DNA of 51,767 nucleotides from Syntrophorhabdus sp. (GTDB lineage Bacteria > Desulfobacterota > Syntrophorhabdia > Syntrophorhabdales > Syntrophorhabdaceae): the NCBI GenBank assembly GCA_012719415.1, contig JAAYAK010000320.1:1-51767 (forward strand), given 5' to 3'. The position numbers were made by a program, and so were the translations under genes. A model generated the notes under the pieces. The model did no database searches. It was given only the letters and a program-made list of their open reading frames with translations, and had not been told where the DNA came from. Positions 18,713-26,782 of the stretch are shown here, piece after piece. How positions within the stretch are numbered: position 1 is the stretch's first letter; the number at the start of each line of letters is the position of its first letter.

Positions 18713-20356
18713 TCAGTAGTTCGACAGGAGACATCTGTCGTTCTGGCACAGATGGGTCCTTATCCGTCCGGGGAACTTCTTCTCCAGGTTCTCTATCCTC
18801 TTGGATTTCGTGATGAAGAGGACCTTCCTGTCAGAGCCGAGAAGGCGGAAGAATTCCTCTTCCTCCATGAATATCTTCCGGGCGTCGTCATACTTCGCGC
18901 CCATGGCGAGCTCTCCCTTGTACGACGCGATCACGACGGGGCGTTTGAGGTAGAATGGGATCGTCAGGTCGAGCGCGGAGTAGTTCACGACAATGTCCGG
19001 CTGCGTCTTCAGTTCCGCCGCGGCCAATGCCAGCTTCTTGGCCGTGTTGATCCTGTCCACCACCCCGGAATGGCCCATTATGGCAACGATGGTGGAGAGA
19101 GAGAAGAGAAAGAGGATAATGAAAAGCCTCTTCGGATCGCGAAAACTCCGAAAGAAGAAGAGGACGAGACAGACGGCCGAGGTGAGAGATATCCAGAGAG
19201 AAAAGTACCTGAGGTCAAGCGTGATGGACGTCGCGTCCATCGAGATGTCGGCAATATAGGTCATGAAATCGTTGCTGAAATACAGCAGACAGGAGAAGAC
19301 GAGTATCGCCATGCCGAGCCCGTAGACAGCGATCTCCCAGTGCCGCCGAAAGCGGGACCCCCGGCCCTCGTGGAAGAGGATGCCCAGAGGGATGGAAAGG
19401 GCGGGGAAGGCGGGGAGGATGTATGGCGGAAGCTTGGAGCCGGACACGCTGAAGAAGATGAAGACGATGGCCGACCACAGGATGAAGAAACGGCAGTCGG
19501 TGCGTTTCCAGGTCGCGGCCACGGCCCGGGGGATGAAGAGCGACCAGGGCAGCATTCCTCCCAGGAGGACGGGTACAAAATAGTACAGGGGCCCGCCCCT
19601 GTCGTGCTTGGTGGTGATGAAGCGAAGGAAATGCTGGTCCACGAAGAAGAAATCGACGAATTCCTTCTCTCTCACCGATATGATGACAAACCACGGCGCC
19701 GCTATGGCGAAATACAGGAGGAAGCCCGTAAGAGGTTTCATGTGCTTTACGAAAGCGAGATTCCTTTCCATGAGAAGGAAGACGAGAATGGTCCCGCACA
19801 GGAGGACCGGGGCCACGGGGCCTTTCGTCAGCGTTGCGAGTGCCATGGCCCCGTAGAACCCGTAGACAAGGATGCCCCCTCTCTTGCGGTAGTGTTCGTA
19901 GAAGCACAGGAGCGCCAGGAAAAGCCAGAAAGCGAGGACCATGTCCGTCGTGACTATCCGCGCCATTCCGAAGAACCCGAAGGACGACAGGAGGACGAGA
20001 GATGCAAGGAACGCGGCCCCGTCGTCGGTCCACCTCCGGCAGAAGAAAAACAGGCACATAACGCTGAGGAAAGCGGCAACGGCGTTGGGAAGCCTGAAGG
20101 ACCATTCGCTTACACCGAAGAGCTTGTACGAAACCGCCACGGCCCAATAGAGAAATGGCGGCTTCTCAAAGTACCGCACGTCGTTAAGACGCGGGACGGT
20201 GAGGTCCCCGCTTTCCACCATCTCCCGGGGTATCTCGGCATACCTTCCCTCGTCGGGCTCCTTCAGGGAATAGTCGCCGAGGCCGTAGAAGATGAAGACG
20301 TATGACAGGACAAGAAGGATGATCGTGTACCTGGCAAAGGTATTTCCCGGTCTCAT
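18713..20356 (-). CDS. ArnT-like glycosyltransferase (GT83/PMT superfamily)
   Basis: A multi-pass membrane glycosyltransferase that moves a sugar from a polyprenyl phosphate carrier to a periplasmic acceptor. ArnT, the best-known member, adds aminoarabinose to lipid A. The first periplasmic loop has the catalytic acidic motif EPDEGRYAEI near 33-42, followed by KPPFLYW near 66-72. About a dozen hydrophobic helices follow and a soluble C-terminal domain of roughly 120 residues. It has 547 residues, as in ArnT. The sugar and acceptor are unknown; lipid A or a glycoprotein are both possible. It lies five bases after its paralogue and 19 before dacB. Confidence 0.88.
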   Translation of the reverse strand: MRPGNTFARYTIILLVLSYVFIFYGLGDYSLKEPDEGRYAEIPREMVESGDLTVPRLNDVRYFEKPPFLYWAVAVSYKLFGVSEWSFRLPNAVAAFLSVMCLFFFCRRWTDDGAAFLASLVLLSSFGFFGMARIVTTDMVLAFWLFLALLCFYEHYRKRGGILVYGFYGAMALATLTKGPVAPVLLCGTILVFLLMERNLAFVKHMKPLTGFLLYFAIAAPWFVIISVREKEFVDFFFVDQHFLRFITTKHDRGGPLYYFVPVLLGGMLPWSLFIPRAVAATWKRTDCRFFILWSAIVFIFFSVSGSKLPPYILPAFPALSIPLGILFHEGRGSRFRRHWEIAVYGLGMAILVFSCLLYFSNDFMTYIADISMDATSITLDLRYFSLWISLTSAVCLVLFFFRSFRDPKRLFIILFLFSLSTIVAIMGHSGVVDRINTAKKLALAAAELKTQPDIVVNYSALDLTIPFYLKRPVVIASYKGELAMGAKYDDARKIFMEEEEFFRLLGSDRKVLFITKSKRIENLEKKFPGRIRTHLCQNDRCLLSNY

Positions 20357-20361
20357 GATCG

Positions 20362-21939
20362 CTATCCGCCGTTTCCCTTTCTCATTGTAAAAAGGACCAT
20401 CGCCGTATCTCCGATGCGGTCTTCCGTTTCCACAACGGCGCCGGGCAGAGCGCCCGTCACCTCCTCAGCATCCCGGCTGCGCGTGAGGATGTAGAATTCC
20501 TTATGCCGTGACGCGAACTCCTTGAGCCCGGCGACATCATGTTCCTCCACGTGGACGGCGAATCGTCCGACGTAGTATACATAAACCCCGCGCATACTGC
20601 CATAGTAGACCCAGGGCACGGTGTCGCCCGCGAGGGCACGGATCTTCCGGGCCATGGGTTTCGGCGACTTGTAGCGGTTCCATTTCTCGAATATGGAGAC
20701 GTTTCCCGTCATGTACGCGAGGGCCATGAAGACGGCTATCGCGGCGAAAGCGGCCCCCGCGCGACGGTGCCGCATCGAGAGAAAAATGAGAACAGCGGCG
20801 CACAGGGCGAGTGAACCGAGGATGATCCTTTCAGGAAGGAATTCGCCGTAGAGAGAAGTTCTGTACACGATGAGACCTATGCCCAGGGCGGCAAAGACTC
20901 CCGCTGTCACGGCAAAGACTATCCTGTTGTAGATGCTTCTTCCGTCGGTGATCGTCCCCGAGACGATGACCGCGAGGGCGGGCAGCGCCGGAAGCATGTA
21001 CTTGCTGATCTTGCCCGACGAAAGGGAAAGGAAAAAGAAGAACCAGATGAACCACAGTGTGAAGAAACGCGTTCCCCGGTCTGTTCCCCAACCTTTCGCG
21101 GCCGCGTAGAGGCCGAGCGGCAGGAAGAGACTGAAGGGGAAAAAATCCAGGGGGAGTGTTGTGAAGTAGTAATAAAAGGGCCTCCTGTGACTCCAGGCGT
21201 CGAAGAACCGCAGAAAGTTCTGGCGCAGGATGTTCTCGTAGAGGTACGGGAAGCCTTCCCGGGCATACACGGCGAGGTACCAGGGAAGGACGATGGCGAT
21301 GAAGAGGAGGATGCCGGGACAGGTATGCCGGTTAAGGAGCGCCCTCCACCTTCTTTCGGTGGCGCAGTAGAGGACGACCACGGGTGCTGCGAGCGCCACG
21401 CTGAGAGGTCCCTTTGTCATGAAAGCGAGGGCGAGGCAGACGAAGAAGAGATAATACCAGACCTTTCTCCCCGTTTCCATGTATTGGAAGAACAGGAGGA
21501 GCGCCACGACCAGGGCCGCCGAGAACACCATGTCCACCTGCAGGTAGCGGGCCTGCCAGTAGAACAGGGGTGTAAGCCCCAGTATTGCCGTGGCGTAGAG
21601 GGTTCGTGTCAGACCGAAGCGCGCCTTCAGTGTGAGGAAGAAGACGACGATGACGGCGATAGCGGCGAAGCTCGAAGCAAGGCGCATCGAGGTCTCTTCC
21701 GGGAGCCACCGGAATATCTTCGCGCACGCGAAGACCGCATAGTAGAAAAGCGGCGGCTTCTCACCGTAGGCCTCACCGTTGAGATGGGGCACGACAAGGT
21801 CCTTGTCCAGCTCCTTCACGATCTGGGCAAAATCCCCTTCATCAGGGGCCCAGAAATCCCGTCCCCCGAGATTGGTAAAGAAAAGCGCACTGACTGCGAG
21901 AATCAGAACAAGAGCTATTTTCGCGGTCCTGGCATTATC
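20362..21939 (-). CDS. ArnT-like glycosyltransferase, second copy
   Basis: A paralogue of the previous gene with the same architecture: APDEGDFAQI near residues 29-38, KPPLFYY near 62-68, many membrane helices, and a C-terminal periplasmic part. I chose the ATG at 21939. An upstream GTG at 21972 would place the start inside a tandem repeat (21961-21993) and adds 11 poorly fitting residues. Tandem copies that share the fold but differ widely in sequence suggest two different sugar donors or acceptors. It heads the operon of two transferases plus dacB. Confidence 0.88.
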   Translation of the reverse strand, partial: DNARTAKIALVLILAVSALFFTNLGGRDFWAPDEGDFAQIVKELDKDLVVPHLNGEAYGEKPPLFYYAVFACAKIFRWLPEETSMRLASSFAAIAVIVVFFLTLKARFGLTRTLYATAILGLTPLFYWQARYLQVDMVFSAALVVALLLFFQYMETGRKVWYYLFFVCLALAFMTKGPLSVALAAPVVVLYCATERRWRALLNRHTCPGILLFIAIVLPWYLAVYAREGFPYLYENILRQNFLRFFDAWSHRRPFYYYFTTLPLDFFPFSLFLPLGLYAAAKGWGTDRGTRFFTLWFIWFFFFLSLSSGKISKYMLPALPALAVIVSGTITDGRSIYNRIVFAVTAGVFAALGIGLIVYRTSLYGEFLPERIILGSLALCAAVLIFLSMRHRRAGAAFAAIAVFMALAYMTGNVSIFEKWNRYKSPKPMARKIRALAGDTVPWVYYGSMRGVYVYYVGRFAVHVEEHDVAGLKEFASRHKEFYILTRSRDAEEVTGALPGAVVETEDRIGDTAMVLFTMRKGNGG

Positions 21940-21960
21940 CATCGGTCGCTTTGGTATTTC

Positions 21961-22065
21961 GTCACAGGTCACAGGTCACAGGTCACAGGTCACAACAAAA
22001 AGGCGGTCTATGCTCCAATCCGTCGTTTCAAACCTGCGACATGGGACCTGCGACGTGCGACAGGT
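21961..22065. repeat. 7-bp tandem array and inverted partner upstream of the glycosyltransferases
   Basis: A near-perfect tandem run of gtcacag heptamers (21961-21993, four and a half units) is followed after about 36 bases by a degenerate array of the complementary type (22030-22065, words such as acctgcg). The pair lies between the rnpB 3' end and the start of the glycosyltransferase operon. The left array is the most regular repeat of the whole family in this window. Confidence 0.75.
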
Positions 22066-22079
22066 CTTTATAAGAATAA

Positions 22080-22434
<355 letters not shown>

Positions 22435-22440
<6 letters not shown>

Positions 22441-22833
22441 TTTTATTATGGCATCCTTCGCGAGCTTGTCTGCTTCCCGGTTCTGTTCCCGCGGTATATA
22501 TTGTATCGTAAAATGTTCGAAATTGCTCACGATTTCTTTGACCCGCCGCACGTATCCGAAGAGGGTCTTATTCTTGATCTTGTAGACCCCCGTGACCTGG
22601 TTCGCCACGAGCTGTGAATCGGTGTATACCGTTACATCCTTGACGGAATGCTCGACCGCGATGGTCAGCGCACGGAGAAGCGCTTCGTACTCGGCCATGT
22701 TGTTCGTCATTTCGCCGAGATATATACCCTGCGTGAGCACGATCTCTCCCCTGTCGTCCCTGACGACGATCCCGGCGCCTGACTTCCCGGGGTTTCCGGA
22801 GGAAGCCCCGTCTACGTGGACATGCCAGCGCAT
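22435..22833 (-). CDS. rnhA: Ribonuclease HI family protein
   Basis: RNase HI cuts the RNA strand of RNA-DNA hybrids. The four acidic residues of the site can be placed: Asp8 (HVDGASSGNPG), Glu48 (NNMAEYEAL), Asp72 (YTDSQLV) and Asp122 (READKLAKDA). The protein is 132 residues, the short form without a basic protrusion, typical of the archaeal/Bacillus YpdQ-like branch. The ATG at 22833 overlaps the stop of the zinc-ribbon gene by one base. An upstream extension of the frame to 22950 is antisense-like noise. The last codons also carry the -10 of rnpB and the stop is within rnpB. Confidence 0.93.
22445..22472 (-). promoter_or_regulatory. Candidate promoter of rnpB inside rnhA
   Basis: On the minus strand CAGACA (22467-22472), a 16-bp spacer and CATAAT (22445-22450). 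Transcription would begin close to 22440, the first base of helix P1. The -10 lies in the last codons of rnhA. Confidence 0.45.
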
Positions 22834-23543
22834 CAGTCGTCTTCTCTGAAGAAAAGGATGCGGTTGCAGCTCGGGCATTGGATGAGCTGCTTGTTCTTCG
22901 TGACCTCGATAAAGAGCTGAGGGGGGATGTTCATATTGCAGCCGAGGCACACACCGTTTCGCACGTTTGTGACGGCGATGCCGCCCCGTTTTTCCCGAAG
23001 GATATTGTACGTGGTCCTGAGGTTCTCGCTCACGATGGAGAGAAGATTGTCCCTTTCCGTCGTGAGCTTCGCTATGACCGCATCCATTGACCGGGTTTCT
23101 TTCTGTATCTCCGTCTTCTCTATCTCCGATTCCTTCTCCAGCCTTTTGAGTTCCACCTGGGAGGTCTCGTAGTCTTTCTTGAGGTCTTCTACCTTGTCCA
23201 TGAGGACGAGGACGTCCTCCTCGGTCCGGTCGTTGGCCTCCTTCGCGGATTCGATCTCTTTCAGAAGGGCCTGGTATTCCTTGTTCGTCTTCACGTCGTA
23301 GAGCTTGACTTCCAGTTTCTTTATCTTCTCTTTTTCGCCTTCCAGCTCCTTCTCTTTCTTGCGCCTCTCTTTTTCGAGTTCCTCGACGATCTCTTTCTCC
23401 TTTTCGATCTTGTCCCGGACCTCGGTGAGCTGGTCTTCCATCTGTCTGAGTTTCTTCGGAGCCTGAAGAAGCTTCTGCTCCCCTTCCATGATCATCGTTT
23501 CGATCTTCTGTGCCTCAAAGAGAGTCTCTAATTCCCGCTCCAC
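22833..23543 (-). CDS. Coiled-coil C4 zinc-ribbon protein
   Basis: A 236-residue protein with a long, highly charged coiled coil (about residues 10-175) and a C-terminal C4 zinc ribbon whose cysteines come in two pairs, CLGC and CPSC. This layout belongs to a widespread bacterial family thought to bind nucleic acid, relatives of which are called CT398/CdsZ-like; the exact job is not settled. The GTG start has GGAGG upstream. It overlaps rnhA by one base, an association found in many anaerobes. A 13-bp hairpin sits between it and the upstream tRNA-Met. Confidence 0.85.
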   Translation of the reverse strand: MERELETLFEAQKIETMIMEGEQKLLQAPKKLRQMEDQLTEVRDKIEKEKEIVEELEKERRKKEKELEGEKEKIKKLEVKLYDVKTNKEYQALLKEIESAKEANDRTEEDVLVLMDKVEDLKKDYETSQVELKRLEKESEIEKTEIQKETRSMDAVIAKLTTERDNLLSIVSENLRTTYNILREKRGGIAVTNVRNGVCLGCNMNIPPQLFIEVTKNKQLIQCPSCNRILFFREDD

Positions 23544-23563
23544 CCTGTTGCCTCCATAAATGA

Positions 23564-23593
23564 GAAGGGGTGTACCCGATGGTACACCCCTTC
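23564..23593. terminator. Perfect 13-bp hairpin upstream of the zinc-ribbon gene
   Basis: GAAGGGGTGTACC pairs perfectly with GGTACACCCCTTC around a 4-base loop. On the minus strand it lies after tRNA-Met and about ten bases before the zinc-ribbon ribosome site. No good T-run follows, so it may be a weak terminator, an RNase processing stop for the tRNA, or a leader hairpin. Confidence 0.5.
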
Positions 23594-23649
23594 TTACGTG
23601 AGTTTGCTATTCCGTTCTATGAGAAATTTCTTCACCATGTCTTCATATG

Positions 23650-23722
23650 TGGGCCCACTTGGGTTCGAACCAAGGACCTACCGGTTATGAGCCGGTGGCT
23701 CTTCCAGCTGAGCTATGGGCCC
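23650..23722 (-). tRNA. tRNA-Met (anticodon CAT)
   Basis: A complete cloverleaf on the minus strand: 7-bp acceptor GGGCCCA with TGGGCCC, D-arm GCTCAGCTGGAAGAGC, anticodon loop CTCATAA giving CAT, and a T-arm CTTGG/CCAAG around TTCGAAC. CCA is not encoded. It pairs at the first acceptor position, so it is not an initiator. The elongator tRNA-Met reading is favoured; a tRNA-Ile that is lysidine-modified at CAT cannot be fully excluded from sequence. Confidence 0.93.
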
Positions 23723-23736
23723 GACTTCTCTAATAA

Positions 23737-23764
23737 ACTAAACGATTTCTTGGGGGTTTGTCAA
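23737..23764 (-). promoter_or_regulatory. Promoter of tRNA-Met
   Basis: On the minus strand TTGACA (23759-23764), a 16-bp spacer and TTTAGT (23737-23742), about 15 bases before the tRNA 5' end. Transcription may continue through the 23564-23593 hairpin into the zinc-ribbon gene and rnhA. Confidence 0.55.
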
Positions 23765-23786
23765 TGATGGAATGGACCTGCGGTCC

Positions 23787-23882
23787 GGGTGATGGGTGAT
23801 AGGTGATGGGTAATGGGAAGAACCGGAGGATGAATGCTCGTTAGCCCAACGCAGAACCCCTGACCCCTGACCCATAACCCCG
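23787..23882. repeat. Inverted-arm element of 7-bp type before malic enzyme
   Basis: The left arm (23787-23817) is gggtgat/aggtgat-type heptamers and the right arm (23858-23882) is ccctgac/ccataac-type heptamers, complementary to the left. The loop is about 40 bases. It lies between the divergent tRNA-Met and malic enzyme promoters. Confidence 0.7.
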
Positions 23883-23970
23883 TCTTTCTCCATTTTTCCA
23901 TTCCATTTTTCGGCGAATCTATACTACAATGTCGACACAGTTGCGAAATGAGAAGATGGGGAGGCGTGTC

Positions 23971-25317
23971 GTGAGCGACGGTAAGGTCACCAGGGAAGAA
24001 CTTCTGGAGAAGGCCAGGAAACCGGCTGTGGATGCGATGAAGATGCATCCTTTCTACAAGGGGAAGATAGAGATGGTTCCCAAGTGCGTCATCAGGGACA
24101 TCGACGATTTCGCCATATGGTATACGCCGGGAGTGGCGGAGCCATGCAAGGAGATAAACAGGGACCCCGAGAAGGTGTTCGAGTATACGAACAAGGGGAA
24201 CATGGTGGGTATCGTGACCGACGGGACGCGGGTGCTCGGTCTTGGTGATATCGGTCCCATGGCGGGATTGCCCGTCATGGAGGGCAAGGCGCTCCTTTTC
24301 AAGTACCTGGGCGGAGTCGACGCCTTCCCCATTTGTCTCGATACGAAGGACCCCGATGAGATCGTTCGGACGGTGAAACTCATCGCGCCTGTTTTCGGGG
24401 GCATCAACCTCGAGGACATCGAGAACCCGAAATGCTTCTACGTCCTGGAAAAGCTGAGGGCGGAGTCGCCGATCCCCGTCTGGCATGATGACCAGCAGGG
24501 CACCGCGGCGGTCACGCTCGCCGGTCTCGTGAACGCCCTCAAGATAGTGGGAAAGAAGATCGAGGACGCGAAGATCACCATGATCGGCATAGGCGCCGCG
24601 AACGTCTGCATCGTGCGCATGCTCATCAAGGCGGGGGCCGATCCGAAGAAGATCATCGTCGTGGACAGCAAGGGAATACTCAACCGCAAGAGAGACGATA
24701 TCAAGCCCAACTACAGGGAGAAGCTGGAACTCGCCGCGACAACGAACGGGGAGAACCGTGAAGGCGACACCGCGGCGGCGCTGAAGGGGCAGGATGTCCT
24801 CATCGCCCTGTCGAAGTCGGGACCGGACGTCATACAGAAGGATTGGGTGGCCTCGATGGCCGACAACGCGATCGTTTTCGTCTGTGCCAACCCCATACCC
24901 GAGATGTGGCCCTGGGACGCGAAAGAGGCGGGGGCGCGCATAGTTGCCACGGGCAGGAGCGATTTCCCCAATCAGGTAAACAACTCCGTGGGATTCCCGG
25001 CGATATTCCGGGGTACCCTCGATGTCAGGGCCCGGACCATCACCGACGAGATGTGCATAGCCGCGGCGTACGAACTTGCCCGGTGCGCCGAGGACAGGGG
25101 GCTTACCGAAGACCACCTCCTTCCGACGATGAATGAATGGGAAGTTTTCCCCCGGGAGGCCGTGGCGGTCGCGAAGATGGCAATGAAGCAGGGCGTCGCG
25201 CGCCTCACCATCGACGAAAAGGAACTCTACGACATGGCGGTGACGAAGATCCGCAGGGCCCAGGACGAGGTGGGTCTTCTTATGGAGAAGGGCATCATAG
25301 CGCCCTACGCCGGTTAA
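23971..25317 (+). CDS. Malic enzyme (oxaloacetate-decarboxylating)
   Basis: This enzyme converts malate to pyruvate and CO2 with reduction of NAD(P), or runs the other way. Family features are plain: IWYTPGVAEPC near residues 49-59, GIVTDGTRVLGLGDIGP near 84-100, the catalytic-site DDQQGTAAV near 175, and a Rossmann segment IGIGAANVCIV. At 448 residues it is the short bacterial form without a phosphotransacetylase tail. The GTG at 23971 follows GGGAGG at a good distance; ATGs at 23929 and 23956 lack one. A -10-like TATACT lies at 23920-23925. With the fumarase genes directly downstream it forms a fumarate-malate-pyruvate module. Confidence 0.92.
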   Translation: MSDGKVTREELLEKARKPAVDAMKMHPFYKGKIEMVPKCVIRDIDDFAIWYTPGVAEPCKEINRDPEKVFEYTNKGNMVGIVTDGTRVLGLGDIGPMAGLPVMEGKALLFKYLGGVDAFPICLDTKDPDEIVRTVKLIAPVFGGINLEDIENPKCFYVLEKLRAESPIPVWHDDQQGTAAVTLAGLVNALKIVGKKIEDAKITMIGIGAANVCIVRMLIKAGADPKKIIVVDSKGILNRKRDDIKPNYREKLELAATTNGENREGDTAAALKGQDVLIALSKSGPDVIQKDWVASMADNAIVFVCANPIPEMWPWDAKEAGARIVATGRSDFPNQVNNSVGFPAIFRGTLDVRARTITDEMCIAAAYELARCAEDRGLTEDHLLPTMNEWEVFPREAVAVAKMAMKQGVARLTIDEKELYDMAVTKIRRAQDEVGLLMEKGIIAPYAG

Positions 25318-25327
25318 GGGGCCCCTC

Positions 25328-26167
25328 ATGCGCGAGATCCATGTGGACGATATCGTTTCCGTTGTAGAACGCCTGTTCATCGACGCCAACATCGATCTTC
25401 CCGATATGATGTACGGCGCCATCCGGGACGCTATAGAGAAGGAGCGTTCGCCTGTCGGCAAGGAAGTATTGAGGGAACTCTTGAAGAACGCCGATACGGC
25501 CAGGGAAGAGCGGATGCCCATATGCCAGGACACGGGTCTCGCGGTGACCTTTCTCGAGATCGGCCAGGACGCGCACGTCGTGGGAGGAGACCTCACGGAG
25601 GCCGTGACGGAGGGGGTCCGCCGGGCATACCGCCACGGTCACCTCAGAAAGTCCTGCTGCCATCCTTTCACGCGGAAGAATACCGGGGACAACACACCTC
25701 CCATCATCCACACGAAGATCGTGCCAGGGGACGGTATGCGGATCACCGTTCTGCCGAAGGGCGGCGGGAGCGAGAACTATGGGGAGGTGCGGATGCTCAT
25801 GCCCGCTGAGGGGAAGGATGGGGTCAGGGCCTTCGTCCTCGAGATGGTACGCAAGGGAGGACCCAATCCCTGTCCGCCCATCATCGTCGGTGTGGGCATC
25901 GGGGGCAATTTCGAGACCTCGGCGCTGCTGTCCAAGGAGGCCCTCATGGTTCCCGTGGGTAAACGCAATGATGACGGGGAGCTGGCAGCCATGGAGACGG
26001 AACTGCTCGAGGAGATCAACGCGACCGGTATAGGCCCTCAGGGGTACGGGGGCACGGTGACGGCCCTCGACGTTCACATAAAAATGGCGCCCTGCCATCT
26101 CGCGTCGCTGCCCGTGGCGGTGAACATCCAGTGCCACGCGCACCGCATCAGGGAGGCCATCCTATGA
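25328..26167 (+). CDS. Class I fumarate hydratase, alpha subunit
   Basis: The larger subunit of an oxygen-sensitive 4Fe-4S hydro-lyase, either fumarase or the closely related L-tartrate dehydratase. It has 279 residues. Cluster ligands are expected in PICQDTGL (Cys66), in the SCCHPFTRKN segment and in NPCPPIIVGVGIGG. Tartrate dehydratase is the main alternative by sequence alone, but the malic enzyme gene 10 bases upstream argues for fumarase. Its stop overlaps the beta subunit ATG (ATGA). Confidence 0.9.
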   Translation: MREIHVDDIVSVVERLFIDANIDLPDMMYGAIRDAIEKERSPVGKEVLRELLKNADTAREERMPICQDTGLAVTFLEIGQDAHVVGGDLTEAVTEGVRRAYRHGHLRKSCCHPFTRKNTGDNTPPIIHTKIVPGDGMRITVLPKGGGSENYGEVRMLMPAEGKDGVRAFVLEMVRKGGPNPCPPIIVGVGIGGNFETSALLSKEALMVPVGKRNDDGELAAMETELLEEINATGIGPQGYGGTVTALDVHIKMAPCHLASLPVAVNIQCHAHRIREAIL

Positions 26168-26721
26168 CAACGGACCTCAAGAGGATAAGGACACCTCTTG
26201 CTGATGACGTAACAGGGTCCTTGAGGGCGGGGGAGAAGGTTCTTTTGTCCGGTTTCATCTATACGGCCCGGGACGCCGCGCACAAGAGGTTCATCGAGAC
26301 CCTCGATGCGGGAGGTGAGCTGCCTTTCGACATCAGGGGGCAGGTCATCTACTATTGCGGCCCGGCGCCGGCACCGCCGGGAAAGATTATGGGGTCCTGC
26401 GGGCCCACAACGAGTTCCCGCATGGATGTCTATGCGCCGAGACTCATCTCCCTGGGTCTGAAAGGCATGATAGGGAAGGGTAAGCGTTCCGAGAAGGTGA
26501 GGGACGCGCTCAAGGAGCACAGGGCGGTCTATCTCGGAGCGACAGGCGGGGCCGGTGCGCTCATCGCGCGCACCGTTGTCGCCGCGGAGGTGATCGCTTA
26601 TGAGGACCTGGGGCCCGAGGCGGTCGTCAGGCTTGAGGTGAAGGACATGCCGCTTTTCGTCATCAACGATATTCATGGCAACGACCTGTACCTGGAAGGC
26701 ATTGAACGCTACAGAAAGTGA
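26164..26721 (+). CDS. Class I fumarate hydratase, beta subunit
   Basis: The smaller subunit, equal to the C-terminal domain of single-chain FumA. It has 185 residues, with YYCGPAPAPPGKIMGSCGP and the substrate-binding SSRMD near 85 followed by GMIGKG. The ATG at 26164 overlaps the alpha stop; an apparent earlier start at 26131 is inside the alpha gene. Split subunits are the usual arrangement in anaerobes and archaea. Confidence 0.92.
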   Translation: MTTDLKRIRTPLADDVTGSLRAGEKVLLSGFIYTARDAAHKRFIETLDAGGELPFDIRGQVIYYCGPAPAPPGKIMGSCGPTTSSRMDVYAPRLISLGLKGMIGKGKRSEKVRDALKEHRAVYLGATGGAGALIARTVVAAEVIAYEDLGPEAVVRLEVKDMPLFVINDIHGNDLYLEGIERYRK

Positions 26722-26731
26722 TGTCCTTGTT

Positions 26732-26760
26732 TTGACTTTTTAGGGCAAATATTCTAAAAG
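26732..26760 (+). promoter_or_regulatory. Possible promoter of the inositol phosphate synthase gene
   Basis: TTGACT (26732-26737), a 17-bp spacer and TAAAAG (26755-26760). The -10 is a moderate match. A small palindrome, ATTCTAAAAGAAT, overlaps it (26751-26763) and could be an operator, though short palindromes arise by chance. Confidence 0.4.
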
Positions 26761-26782
26761 AATGATAATAGAAGGAGATGCA

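Noticed and set aside
18158-20305. A 715-codon plus-strand open frame opposite dacB and a glycosyltransferase
   Set aside because: Antisense to genes with intact catalytic motifs; the product is a charged, repetitive mirror sequence.
23650-23722. Initiator tRNA-Met
   Set aside because: The acceptor's first base pair is a normal G-C pair and the three G-C pairs typical of an initiator anticodon stem are not present.
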